64,000 nt of DNA from Actinomycetota bacterium. Lineage in GTDB: Bacteria > Actinomycetota > Thermoleophilia > Miltoncostaeales > Miltoncostaeaceae. The translations under genes were made by a program, and so were the position numbers. The notes beneath the pieces are model-generated. The model was not told the origin of the DNA, searched no databases, and was given only the letters and a program-made list of their open reading frames with translations. The stretch covers positions 1-64,000 of the forward strand of contig CAUJCX010000039.1 in the NCBI GenBank assembly GCA_963169235.1, in the 5' to 3' direction. Below, in pieces: positions 1 through 7,491 of this stretch (position 1 is the stretch's first letter; each line of letters opens with the position of its first letter).

Positions 1-5
1 CCCGC

Positions 6-320
6 ATGGCCGTTGCGTTCTTCGTCGTCGTCATCGCCGTCCTGCTGATCGTGGGCGGCATCATGGGGCTCATCGCCAACGTCATCTGGTGGGCCATCGG
101 CGGCCTCATCATCGGGGGCCTCGCCCGCTTCCTCGTGAAGAACACGCAGGGCCTGGGGCTCATGCGCACGATCCTCGCCGGCATCGCGGGGGCCATCGGC
201 GGTGGCCTGCTGGCGCGGCCGCTGCACGCGGGGGCCCTGGTGGAGTTTCTGCTGGCGATCATCGTGGCGGCGGTGGTGATCGGGGTGCTCACCGGCGCCA
301 TCGGCGCGCGCCGCGCCTGA
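6..320 (+). CDS. GlsB/YeaQ/YmgE-type small membrane protein
   Basis: A 104-residue, almost entirely hydrophobic protein. A first membrane segment covers about residues 2-24, a Gly/Ile-rich second segment about 27-45, and two more lie near 52-70 and 78-98, separated by short basic loops. Glycine-rich segments of this kind and the length are typical of the transglycosylase-associated (GlsB/YeaQ/YmgE) stress-response membrane family, whose biochemical function is not settled. The ATG lies five bases from the window edge, so its ribosome binding site and promoter are not visible. It is followed after about 50 bases by the YggS gene on the same strand. The family call rests on composition and size, so it is likely but not certain. 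Confidence 0.75.
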   Translation: MAVAFFVVVIAVLLIVGGIMGLIANVIWWAIGGLIIGGLARFLVKNTQGLGLMRTILAGIAGAIGGGLLARPLHAGALVEFLLAIIVAAVVIGVLTGAIGARRA

Positions 321-368
321 GTGGGCCGCGCCGGGCTCGCGCCGCCGCCGCGTGACACCATCACCGGC

Positions 369-1070
369 ATGAGCAGCCTGGACCCCGATCGCCTGGCCCA
401 GGCCGTGGCCGAGACCCGCGCCGCCCTGGCCGACGCGGCCCGCCGCGCCGGCCGCCCCGCGGACGCGGTCCAGATGGTGGTCGCCGGCAAGTACCTGGCC
501 CCCGAGGACACGCCGCTGCTGGTCCCCGCCGGGGTGGGCGTGGTGGGCGAGAACCGCCTCCAGGACCTGCGCGCCAAGCAGGCGGCGGGTGCCGACGGGC
601 TGGTGTTCGACTTCATCGGCCACCTCCAGCGCCGCAAGGTGAAAGAGGTGCTGGGCGCCGTGCGCCTCGTCCACTCCGTCGACTCGGCCGAGCTGGCGGC
701 GGAGATCGCGAAACGCGCAGAAGGTCCCACGCGGGTGCTCGTCGAAATCAACGTCGATGCGCAACCAGGCAAAGGCGGGGTGCTCCCCGCCCAGGCGGAG
801 GAACTCGTGGACGCGATCTCGCGGCACGAGCAGCTGACCGTGGGCGGCATCATGGTGATGCCCGCCGCGACCGTCGACCCCGAGGGCAGCCGGGCCGCGT
901 TCGCGCGCACCCGCGAGCTGGCCGCGCGGCTCGCCGGGCGCTGGCGCGGACGCCACGACTTCGCCGACCTCTCCATGGGCACCAGCCAGGACTTCCTGGT
1001 GGCGGCCGAGGAGGGTGCCACCATGGTGCGCGTGGGCAGAGGGCTCCTCGACCGTGCACGGAGGGTGTGA
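369..1070 (+). CDS. YggS-family PLP-binding protein (PLP homeostasis)
   Basis: A 233-residue cytosolic protein of the YggS/PROSC family. These are single-domain TIM-barrel proteins that bind pyridoxal phosphate without a known catalytic reaction and balance the vitamin B6 pool. The PLP-binding lysine sits in the early VVAGKYL segment. It is followed by the family's GENRLQD segment, an HLQRRK motif, and a C-terminal MGTSQDF...VRVGRGLL phosphate-binding region. An in-frame GTG at 321 would add 16 residues, but the ATG at 369 matches the usual family N-terminus. The stop codon overlaps the sepF start by one base (TGATG). A yggS-sepF-proC-yggT order is widespread next to the division cluster of Gram-positive bacteria. 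Confidence 0.9.
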   Translation: MSSLDPDRLAQAVAETRAALADAARRAGRPADAVQMVVAGKYLAPEDTPLLVPAGVGVVGENRLQDLRAKQAAGADGLVFDFIGHLQRRKVKEVLGAVRLVHSVDSAELAAEIAKRAEGPTRVLVEINVDAQPGKGGVLPAQAEELVDAISRHEQLTVGGIMVMPAATVDPEGSRAAFARTRELAARLAGRWRGRHDFADLSMGTSQDFLVAAEEGATMVRVGRGLLDRARRV

Positions 1071-1624
1071 TGGCAGCGGGTGACCTGTGGCGCAAGGCCC
1101 TGGACTACTTCGGTTTCCAGGACGAGCGCGACGATTACGACGACGAGTACGACGAGGAGCCCGCCACGCGGGCCCGCTCCGGCGCGTCGGCCCCCGTGCG
1201 CGGGGCGGAGGACCTCGAGCGCAGCTACCGGGAGCGCCCCAACGTGCGCCGCCTGGGGCCACGCCGGGAGGAGTACGACGACGTGTTCGCCGACGAGCGC
1301 CCGGTGTCGCGCCCCAGCATCCGTGCGGTCGAGTCGCGGCCGTCGCACACGCAGGTGCACCTGGTGGTGCCCAAGAGCTTCAACGACGCCCAGCAGATCG
1401 CCGACAAGTTCAAGGCGAACGTGCCGGTCATCCTCAACATGCAGTCGGCCGAGAACGACCTGGCCAAGCGCCTCATCGACTTCTCGTCCGGGCTCACATA
1501 CGCGCTCGACGGCGGCATGCAGCGCATCGCCGACAAGGTGTTCATGCTGACGCCGCGCAACGTGGAGGTGTCGGCCGAGGAGCGCGCGCGTCTGTTGGAG
1601 AAGGGCTTCTTCAACCAGTACTGA
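1070..1624 (+). CDS. sepF: Cell division protein SepF
   Basis: A 184-residue SepF, the FtsZ-interacting membrane anchor of the divisome in Gram-positive bacteria. The N-terminus (about residues 1-18) is an amphipathic membrane-binding helix. A long acidic and arginine-rich linker follows to about residue 90. The conserved SepF core then starts at the VHLVVPKSFNDAQQIADKF segment, continues through PVILNMQ and FSSGLTYAL, and ends with a VFMLTPRNVEVS strand. The start is the ATG that shares one base with the yggS stop; a GTG three bases upstream is possible. It is translationally coupled to proC (TGATG). In actinobacteria without FtsA, SepF is normally the main FtsZ tether. Confidence 0.95.
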   Translation: MAAGDLWRKALDYFGFQDERDDYDDEYDEEPATRARSGASAPVRGAEDLERSYRERPNVRRLGPRREEYDDVFADERPVSRPSIRAVESRPSHTQVHLVVPKSFNDAQQIADKFKANVPVILNMQSAENDLAKRLIDFSSGLTYALDGGMQRIADKVFMLTPRNVEVSAEERARLLEKGFFNQY

Positions 1625-2424
1625 TGCCCGCCGCCGACTCAACCTGGCCCGCCACGGTGGGCGTCATCGGGGCCGGAGCGATGGGCGGCGCGTTCGCCGC
1701 GGGCATCGCGCGCGCGGCGACGCCGCCGCGCATCCTGGTGGCCGACGCCGTGGACGAGGTCGCGGCCCACGGGGCCGCGGGCTGCGGCGGTGACGTGGCC
1801 GACGTGGCGCAGGCCGCCGCGTGCGACGTGGTGGTGCTGGCCGTGAAGCCCAAGGACGTGCCCGAGGCCCTCGAGGCCGTGCGCGCCCGCCACGGCGACC
1901 CGCCGGTGCTGGTGTCGGTGGCCGCGGGCTGGGACCTGGCCCGTCTGCGTCGCGAGATCCCCACCGGCGGCATCGTCCGCACCATGCCCAACCTGGCCGT
2001 GCGGCACGGGGCCGGCCTGGTGGCGCTGGCCACCGCCGACCTGCCGCGCGACCGGCACGCCGCCGTGCTGAGGCTGCTGGCCCCGCTGGGCGAGGTGGTG
2101 GAGGTGGACGAGTCGCTGTTTCCCGCCGCGACCGCGCTGGCGGGTAGCGGGCCGGGCCTCGTGGCGCTGATGGCCGAGGGCCTGGAGGAGGGAGGCGTCC
2201 GCGCCGGTCTCTCGCGGGCCCAGGCGCGGGCCATGGGCCGTGCCGTGCTGGAGGGGGTCGCCGCGCTGCTGGCCGACGGTCAGGACCCGGCGGCGCTGCG
2301 CCAGCGGGTCAGCTCCCCGGCGGGTACCACGGTCGAGGGGATCGCGGTGCTCGAGCGCGGCGCCGTGCGCGCCCACATCGCCGACGCCGTGGTGGCGGCG
2401 GCCGAGAAGTCGAAGGCGATGTAA
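1624..2424 (+). CDS. proC: Pyrroline-5-carboxylate reductase
   Basis: A 266-residue enzyme that performs the last step of proline synthesis, NAD(P)H-dependent reduction of 1-pyrroline-5-carboxylate to L-proline. The N-terminal Rossmann fold shows a GVIGAGAMGGAFAAG nucleotide-binding loop at about residues 10-24. The all-helical C-terminal dimerisation domain carries the family segments AGSGPGLVALMAEGL and SSPAGTTVEGI. Length is normal for ProC. The ATG overlaps the sepF stop by one base, so it is probably translated from the same message. The gene is a common passenger in sepF clusters. Confidence 0.95.
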   Translation: MPAADSTWPATVGVIGAGAMGGAFAAGIARAATPPRILVADAVDEVAAHGAAGCGGDVADVAQAAACDVVVLAVKPKDVPEALEAVRARHGDPPVLVSVAAGWDLARLRREIPTGGIVRTMPNLAVRHGAGLVALATADLPRDRHAAVLRLLAPLGEVVEVDESLFPAATALAGSGPGLVALMAEGLEEGGVRAGLSRAQARAMGRAVLEGVAALLADGQDPAALRQRVSSPAGTTVEGIAVLERGAVRAHIADAVVAAAEKSKAM

Positions 2425-2428
2425 AGCC

Positions 2429-2707
2429 ATGGACACGTTCATCCAGTACGTCAACGCGCTCTTCGTGGTGTTCCTGATCCTCGTGCTCATCAGGATGCTG
2501 ATGTCGTGGGTGCCGCACCCGCCCATCTCCGGCGTCCTCCGCACGCTGTGGGACTTCGTGCACCAGACCACCGAGTGGTACCTGCGCATCTTCCGCAAGT
2601 TCATCCCGCCCATCGGCATCCTCGACGTGTCCGCCATCGTCGCGATCATCATGCTGATGGTGGCCAACAACGTCGTGGTGCGGGTGCTGCAGCAGATCAG
2701 TGGATGA
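2429..2707 (+). CDS. YggT-family membrane protein
   Basis: A 92-residue integral membrane protein of the YggT family. It has two predicted membrane segments (about residues 8-28 and 66-86), joined by a loop with the family's WVPHPP and FRKFIPPIGILDVS signatures. YggT proteins are linked to osmotic and cell-shape roles and usually sit beside sepF; no biochemical activity is established. The ATG lies four bases after proC. The end of the gene overlaps the next reading frame by eight bases. Confidence 0.88.
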   Translation: MDTFIQYVNALFVVFLILVLIRMLMSWVPHPPISGVLRTLWDFVHQTTEWYLRIFRKFIPPIGILDVSAIVAIIMLMVANNVVVRVLQQISG

Positions 2708-3032
2708 CACGCCGGTCTGGCTGACCGCGGACGCGCACGGCGCCGTGGTCACCGTGAAGGCCGTGCCGCGTTCGCGCCGCACCCGGGCCGTCGGGGTTCA
2801 GGACGGCGCGCTGCGCGTGCAGATCGCCGCCGCGCCCCACAAGGGGCAGTCCAACGCCGCGCTGTGCGCGTACCTGGCCGACGCGGCGGGCGTGCGGCCG
2901 TCGGCCGTCGCGCTGCGCCGCGGCTCCAGCGGGGCGCGCAAGGTCATCGGCGTGGCGGGTGACCCCGACGTGGTGTGCGCCAACCTGGCGCGGCGGCTGG
3001 GGGAGGACCTCGGTACGCTCCCGCCCGGATGA
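2700..3032 (+). CDS. DUF167 (YggU-family) protein
   Basis: A 110-residue soluble protein of the DUF167/YggU family, of unknown function. Recognisable segments are [11 protein letters not shown] near residue 20, an [11 protein letters not shown] motif near residue 45 and an [13 protein letters not shown] segment near residue 75, which match the family core. The start is a GTG at 2700 overlapping the end of the yggT frame. The stop overlaps the lspA ATG (ATGA arrangement). Position between yggT and lspA is typical of the cluster. Confidence 0.85.
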   Translation: MDDTPVWLTADAHGAVVTVKAVPRSRRTRAVGVQDGALRVQIAAAPHKGQSNAALCAYLADAAGVRPSAVALRRGSSGARKVIGVAGDPDVVCANLARRLGEDLGTLPPG

Positions 3033-3568
3033 ACACGTCTCGCCTCGATGCCCAGCAGGTGCGCGACGCGGCCGAGCGCCGCGGCGCCCGCCTGCGCCGC
3101 GTGCGTACCCACCTGGCCCTCGTGGCCGCCGCCATCGTCGTGCTGCTGGACCAGGTGGTGAAGTCGGTGGTGCGGGCCACGATGAACATGGGGGAGGCCC
3201 ACACCGTCATCCCCCGGGTGGTGTCCATCCGGCGCGTGGTCAACGAGGGCATCGCGTTCGGGTTCTTCCCCGGCAACACCACCGTCGTCGCCGTGCTGAC
3301 GGTGCTGGCGCTCGTGGCCATCGGGGTCGCGATGGCGCGGCTGGTGGGGCGCAACACGCCGGCGTCGGTGGGCGGCGGCATGCTGCTGGGCGGCGCGGCG
3401 GGCAACCTGTTCGACCGCATCGTGCACGGCGGCGTCACCGACTTCATCGACTTCCGCTGGTTCCCGGCGTTCAACGTCGCCGACATCGGCATCACCGTGG
3501 GCGCGGCGCTCCTGGTGCTGGGGCTGATGATGCTGGACGACCACTCTGAGGACGACGCCCATCCCTGA
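3029..3568 (+). CDS. lspA: Signal peptidase II (prolipoprotein signal peptidase)
   Basis: A 179-residue membrane aspartyl protease that cleaves lipoprotein signal peptides before the lipidated cysteine. Four membrane segments are visible (about 28-45, 83-103, 113-125 and 152-169). Both catalytic aspartates are present: D129 in the [10 protein letters not shown] motif and D152 in the FNVADIGI motif. The conserved N-terminal LLDQVVK and VVNEGIAFG segments are also present. The ATG overlaps the DUF167 stop by three bases. Its substrates in this window would include the two sugar-binding lipoproteins with lipoboxes at 13266 and 44786. Confidence 0.96.
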   Translation: MNTSRLDAQQVRDAAERRGARLRRVRTHLALVAAAIVVLLDQVVKSVVRATMNMGEAHTVIPRVVSIRRVVNEGIAFGFFPGNTTVVAVLTVLALVAIGVAMARLVGRNTPASVGGGMLLGGAAGNLFDRIVHGGVTDFIDFRWFPAFNVADIGITVGAALLVLGLMMLDDHSEDDAHP

Positions 3569-3626
3569 CCCCGCGCCGATCCGGCTGACCGCGGGGGCCG
3601 GCGAGTCGGGCCGCCGCGTCGACCAG

Positions 3627-4484
3627 GTGGTGGCGGCCGTCGAGGCGGTCGGGAGCCGCGCGGAGGCGCAGCGGCTCATCGACGCGGGGCGGGTGACGGT
3701 GAACGGCGACGTGCCGCGCAAGCGGCTGGTGCTGGCCGCGGGCGACGTGGTCGACGTGCGCGTCGCCCCGCCGGCGCCGGTGGGCCTGGTGCCCGAGCAC
3801 GTCGACTTCGGCATCGCGTACGAGGACGAGCACCTGATGGTGATCGACAAGCCGGCGGGCCTGGTGGTGCACCCGTCGCGGGGGCACGACACCGGCACGC
3901 TGGTACACGGCCTCCTGGCGCACCAGGTGCGGGGCGGCGACGACCCCACGCGCCCGGGCATCGTGCACCGGCTCGACCGCGACACGTCGGGCCTCCTGGT
4001 GGTGGCCCGCACCGAGCGCGCGCACCGGCGCCTGCAGCGCATGCTGCGCGACCGCACCATCGACCGCCGCTACACGGTGCTGGTACACGGCGAGCCTCCG
4101 CCCGCCATGAGCATCGACCGGCCCGTGGCGCGCAGCCGCCGCGACCGCACGCGCATGGCCGTCGACGCCGGGGGCCGCGAGGCGATCACCCACGTGAAGG
4201 TGCGCGAGCGCCTGGACGGCTTCGCGCTGTGCGAGGCCAAGCTCGAGACGGGCCGCACCCACCAGATCCGCCTGCACCTGGAGTCGGCCGGGTACCCGGT
4301 CGTCGGCGACCCGGTGTACGGGCGGCGCCCGCCGACGCTGGGCCTCACGCGCCAGTTCCTGCACTCGTGGAGCCTGGAGTTCCCGCACCCGGAGCACCGC
4401 GACGACCCGGAGCGGGTGGTGCACTGCGAGAGCCCGCTGCCGCACGACCTGGTGCTGGCGTTGCAGCGCGTCCGCGGGAGCTGA
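3627..4484 (+). CDS. RluD-family 23S rRNA/tRNA pseudouridine synthase
   Basis: An RluA/RluD-family pseudouridine synthase. An N-terminal S4 RNA-binding domain (SRAEAQRLIDAGRVTVNG) precedes the catalytic domain, which carries the HRLDRDTSGLLVVAR motif whose aspartate is the nucleophile. It also has the ETGRTHQIRLHL and GDPVYG motifs. The coordinates given use the first canonical start, GTG 3627 (285 aa). However, the frame stays open back to 3531 and encodes a stretch ending in RRVDQ, which resembles the normal start of the S4 domain. No ATG, GTG or TTG exists there, so a CTG (3546 or 3585) may be the real start. The gene follows lspA, as in many Gram-positive bacteria. Confidence 0.88.
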   Translation: MVAAVEAVGSRAEAQRLIDAGRVTVNGDVPRKRLVLAAGDVVDVRVAPPAPVGLVPEHVDFGIAYEDEHLMVIDKPAGLVVHPSRGHDTGTLVHGLLAHQVRGGDDPTRPGIVHRLDRDTSGLLVVARTERAHRRLQRMLRDRTIDRRYTVLVHGEPPPAMSIDRPVARSRRDRTRMAVDAGGREAITHVKVRERLDGFALCEAKLETGRTHQIRLHLESAGYPVVGDPVYGRRPPTLGLTRQFLHSWSLEFPHPEHRDDPERVVHCESPLPHDLVLALQRVRGS

Positions 4485-4546
4485 GGAGGAACACCAGGGC
4501 AACACCGGATGGGCCGCCGTGACGTGCGATCACGCATGATGTCTCC

Positions 4547-4783
4547 ATGCCTCGCACGGTGCAGATCCGGAACCTCGACGACGACGTGTACGACGCGCTG
4601 AGGCGGCAGGCCGCGGAGATCGGCGTGTCGGTGCCCGAGCTCCTGCGCCGGGAGGCGACCCGCATGGCGTCGCGCATGCCATTGGCGGTGTGGATCGAGC
4701 GCACGCGTGGCCACCGCAGCGAGGCGACCAGGGCGGAGGTGCTCGCCGCCCTCGACGAGATCCGGGGTCCCTGGCCGACGTGA
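4547..4783 (+). CDS. VapB/FitA-like ribbon-helix-helix antitoxin
   Basis: A 78-residue protein whose N-terminus (TVQIRNLDDDVYDALRRQAA) is a typical ribbon-helix-helix DNA-binding strand-helix pair of the FitA/VapB antitoxin type. The C-terminal half (LAALDEIRG) is the short toxin-binding tail of such proteins. A small inverted repeat, TGCG-ATCA-CGCA at 4525-4536, lies just upstream of the ATG and could be its operator. The downstream toxin frame begins inside the antitoxin stop (GTGA overlap) but is truncated. This antitoxin may therefore be an orphan or act on a partner elsewhere. Confidence 0.78.
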   Translation: MPRTVQIRNLDDDVYDALRRQAAEIGVSVPELLRREATRMASRMPLAVWIERTRGHRSEATRAEVLAALDEIRGPWPT

Positions 4784-4941
4784 TCGTGGTCGACGCGTCG
4801 GTCCTCGACGAGCTCGTGGCAGGCGGGCCGGACGGCCCGGCGATCGGCGGGGTTCTCGTTGGCGAGGATTCGTTCGCACCACACGCGATCGGCGTCGCGG
4901 TAGTGGCCCCCGGACCGAGGTGCCGGTGCGTGGTGGTGTAG
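4780..4941 (+). pseudogene. Truncated VapC-type PIN toxin remnant
   Basis: A 53-codon frame starting with GTG in a GTGA overlap with the antitoxin stop, the usual coupling of vapBC operons. Its first residues, VIVVDASVLDELVAGG, are the first beta strand and catalytic Asp of a PIN-domain ribonuclease. The next part (SFAPHAIGVAVV) resembles the APHLLDVEV segment that normally follows. The frame then stops at about residue 53, whereas PIN toxins run to about 130 residues. The later acidic residues of the active site are absent, and I see no continuation in another frame before the next gene. I read it as a decayed toxin. Confidence 0.65.
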
Positions 4942-5083
4942 GTGGCCCCGAGCGAGGGGTGGGCGCTTCCCGGCCCGGGAGGGTCACCTGAGTACGCGCA
5001 ACCCACCCGGCAGGGGGGTGCGGGCGGGGCCGGCACGATCGTAGGCTCGCGTCGTCCCGCCCCCGAGTCCGCACCGGTCATCC

Positions 5084-7045
5084 ATGCGCTCCCGCACCCT
5101 CGTCCTCGCGCTCACCGCCGCGGCGGTGGCCGCCCCCGCGTCCGCCGACGTCTCCCAGCGCGCCCCGGACGGCTGGGGACCGTCCGTGGTCGTGGGCGAG
5201 CGGCTGCCCGCGTCCTACGAAACCCGTCCGCGCGCCGCGTTCGACACGACGGGTGCCGCCTCGGTGTTCTGGGACGGCGAGTCGAACCAGGGCGGCACCC
5301 ACCCGGCGGCGCGGACATGGTCGCCCGGTGCTGGGTGGGGTGGCCTCGTGAGAGCGCCGTACGGGGTCGGGGGAGAGGCGGGCTACCAGATGGCCGCCGA
5401 CGAAGCGGGAACCGTGCACCTGGCGTCGTTCTCGCGGTGGGGAAACCCCCTGGGGATGGGCTACAGCGAGCGTCCGGCAGGCGGGCAGTGGACGGGCCAG
5501 GAATTTCTCTCGACGTCGATGCCTGCGTACTGGACCCACGTGGGCCTTCTGGGGGTGCACCCATCCGGCGCGACGTGCCTCGAGTGGAACACGTCCGCGT
5601 CGGGGGGGCAGAACCCGGGGACGTCGCGTGTGGCCGAGCGTCCGGCGCGTGGTGAATGGTCGACGCCCGTGGTTGTCGCCGCACGCCCGTTCGAGGGGTT
5701 CGTCACGGCGGGACGGTCGGGCTGCCGAGACCGGGTGTGGCGGGATGGCACGACGCTCCGCGTGGCGCGTCGCGCAGCGGGCGGCGGCTGGACGACAGCC
5801 GACAGTCCCAGCACGCAGGACGTCGTCGCGCTGAGCGGCGCGTTTACCGATGCGGCCGACACCACGACCATGGCGTGGGTGGACGTCGAGGAGGGAAAGC
5901 GCGTGGTGCGCACGTCGCAACGCACAGGCACCGGTGCATGGCAGCCCGCGGTTCGGCACTCCTGGGGTGATGCGGACCCGGCGTCCGCGACCCTGGCGGT
6001 GTCCCCCGACGGCACGCGCGTGGTGGGTTGGCTGAGCGGCGAGCAGGCGATCGTGCGGGTCGCGGGGCCCGGAGGCCCGTGGGGAGACCCGCACGTGGTC
6101 AACCCGCCCGGTCAGCCGATCGAACGCAGGGCCACGACGATCAAGGTGGCGGCGGGGCCGGGCGGCACAGCGGCAGTGCAGTGGGTGGGGGAGTACACGG
6201 GCGGGCGTCTCTTCGCCGCCGTGCGCCTACCGGACGGCTCGTGGACCGGGTCGCACGACATGGGGGTCGACTCCAATTCGTACACCAGCGTCTTCGCGGT
6301 TGCGGTCGACGGCGAGGGTAACGCCGTCTCGGCGTGGGGTAGTGAGGGCGGGATGATGGCGCGCCTCTTCGACGCGGCCCCGCCCGTGCTCGGCGCGCTG
6401 AACGCTCCCGCCACCGCGACCACCGGCGCCGAGTGGCGGGCCGCGATCGCTGCGTCCGACCCGCAGACCGGCGTGGCCAGGATCGCGTGGGACTTCGGCG
6501 ACGGCGCCTTCGCCGAGGGCCCGGCGGTGGGCCACGCGTTCGCCCAGCCGGGTCCCCATACGGTCACGGTGACGGCGCGCGACGGCGCCGGCAACACCAC
6601 CCGCCGCACCATCGTGGTGGAGGCGGTGGCGCCTCCCGTGACGCCGACCCCCTCCGCCCCTGCGGCACCGACGACCCCCGCCAGCACGCCCACCGCGCCG
6701 ACCCCCTCCCGCACCGGCACGGTGGCGTCCACCGGCGAGCCCGGTCCCGCCGCGGTCGTGACGGTGCGGCCGCTCACGCCGTCCGTGCGGCTCACGCGGG
6801 TGAGCCTGGCGGGACGGGTGCTGCGCGTGACGGGCCGGGCGACCGCCCGGACGCCGGTGAACGTGCGCATCGCGTGCTCGGTGGGCAGGCCACGCGTCGT
6901 GAGCCGCCGGGCGATCGTGCCGCGCGGGCCGTTCACGCACGCGTTCCGCCTGCCGCGCTCGGCCGCACGGCCCGGCGTCTGCCGGGTGCGCGTCGCGGTG
7001 GGGGCGCGGGTGGTGCTCGCCCGCACGGTGATCGTGCGCCGCTGA
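5084..7045 (+). CDS. Secreted protein with PKD domain and basic C-terminal beta domain
   Basis: A 653-residue exported protein. A Sec signal peptide (MRSRTLVLALTAAAVAAPASA) covers about residues 1-21. Residues about 25-440 hold recurring Trp/Gly-rich strand motifs that look like a propeller-type or repeated beta fold, with no enzymatic motif I recognise. A PKD domain follows at about 445-520 (motifs WDFGDG and HAFAQPGPHTVTVTARDGAG). A Pro/Thr/Ala-rich linker comes next (about 522-565), then an Arg/Val-rich C-terminal domain. Similar C-terminal domains occur in other secreted proteins here (24410, 37402). It is probably surface-exposed or released; ligand unknown. It stands alone, between the antitoxin and the rhamnose locus. 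Confidence 0.8.
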   Translation: MRSRTLVLALTAAAVAAPASADVSQRAPDGWGPSVVVGERLPASYETRPRAAFDTTGAASVFWDGESNQGGTHPAARTWSPGAGWGGLVRAPYGVGGEAGYQMAADEAGTVHLASFSRWGNPLGMGYSERPAGGQWTGQEFLSTSMPAYWTHVGLLGVHPSGATCLEWNTSASGGQNPGTSRVAERPARGEWSTPVVVAARPFEGFVTAGRSGCRDRVWRDGTTLRVARRAAGGGWTTADSPSTQDVVALSGAFTDAADTTTMAWVDVEEGKRVVRTSQRTGTGAWQPAVRHSWGDADPASATLAVSPDGTRVVGWLSGEQAIVRVAGPGGPWGDPHVVNPPGQPIERRATTIKVAAGPGGTAAVQWVGEYTGGRLFAAVRLPDGSWTGSHDMGVDSNSYTSVFAVAVDGEGNAVSAWGSEGGMMARLFDAAPPVLGALNAPATATTGAEWRAAIAASDPQTGVARIAWDFGDGAFAEGPAVGHAFAQPGPHTVTVTARDGAGNTTRRTIVVEAVAPPVTPTPSAPAAPTTPASTPTAPTPSRTGTVASTGEPGPAAVVTVRPLTPSVRLTRVSLAGRVLRVTGRATARTPVNVRIACSVGRPRVVSRRAIVPRGPFTHAFRLPRSAARPGVCRVRVAVGARVVLARTVIVRR

Positions 7046-7491
7046 CGCGTCCCGCGCCGGGGGTCAGACGGCAGCGGGTCCTTCGGCCGCGCCCACCGCG
7101 CTCATATGAAAATCGCGAAAAATGGTGGATGCGTCCGTCGCCCAGGGCGCGCGCAACGGTCGTGGCGTACCTTCCGCCATCGCGGCGGCCCGGGCGCGTC
7201 TTCCTCAGCGCGCGTCCCGGGTCGCCGCGCGGGGTTCGTGGCCCACCGGCCGGCCGCGCCGAGGGGACGGTGCCGGCGATCGCATCCGCCGACCTGGACG
7301 CGTTGGGACGCATCCCCGCCCCGTGCCGTGTGATCCGTCCGGGGCGGCGGCCACTTCGTGCGGCTTGACACGTGCTCGGATGGTCTGTTGTGATCGCTTG
7401 CGTGCGGTCGCAACCCGTGCGCGGGTCACATCGCACACGTCATCACACCGGCGCACGCCGCCACGGGTGCGCCTGGCGCGGGAGGAACCCC
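7046..7491 (+). other. Intergenic region upstream of the rhamnose locus
   Basis: A 446-base gap. Reading frames that cross it look like shadows without good start contexts, so I call no gene here. It contains a short AT-rich patch (about 7102-7127) that is unusual for this GC-rich sequence. At its right end is the promoter/operator described separately, at 7365-7402, with an inverted repeat TTGCG (7398-7402) / CGCAA (7409-7413). Confidence 0.6.
7365..7402 (+). promoter_or_regulatory. Candidate promoter A with DeoR-type operator motif
   Basis: A TTGACA -35 box at 7365-7370 is followed after 18 bases by TGTGAT (7389-7394) as a plausible -10. The motif TGATCGCTTGCG (7391-7402) overlaps the -10. 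The same arrangement, TTGACACG followed by TGATCGTTTGCG, recurs at 8742-8778 before the DeoR gene. A repressor bound there would block the promoter of the solute-binding protein gene at 7492. Confidence 0.6.

Noticed and set aside
7102-7127. AT-rich patch as a possible insertion scar or attachment site
   Set aside because: No flanking direct or inverted repeats and no integrase or transposase gene in the window.
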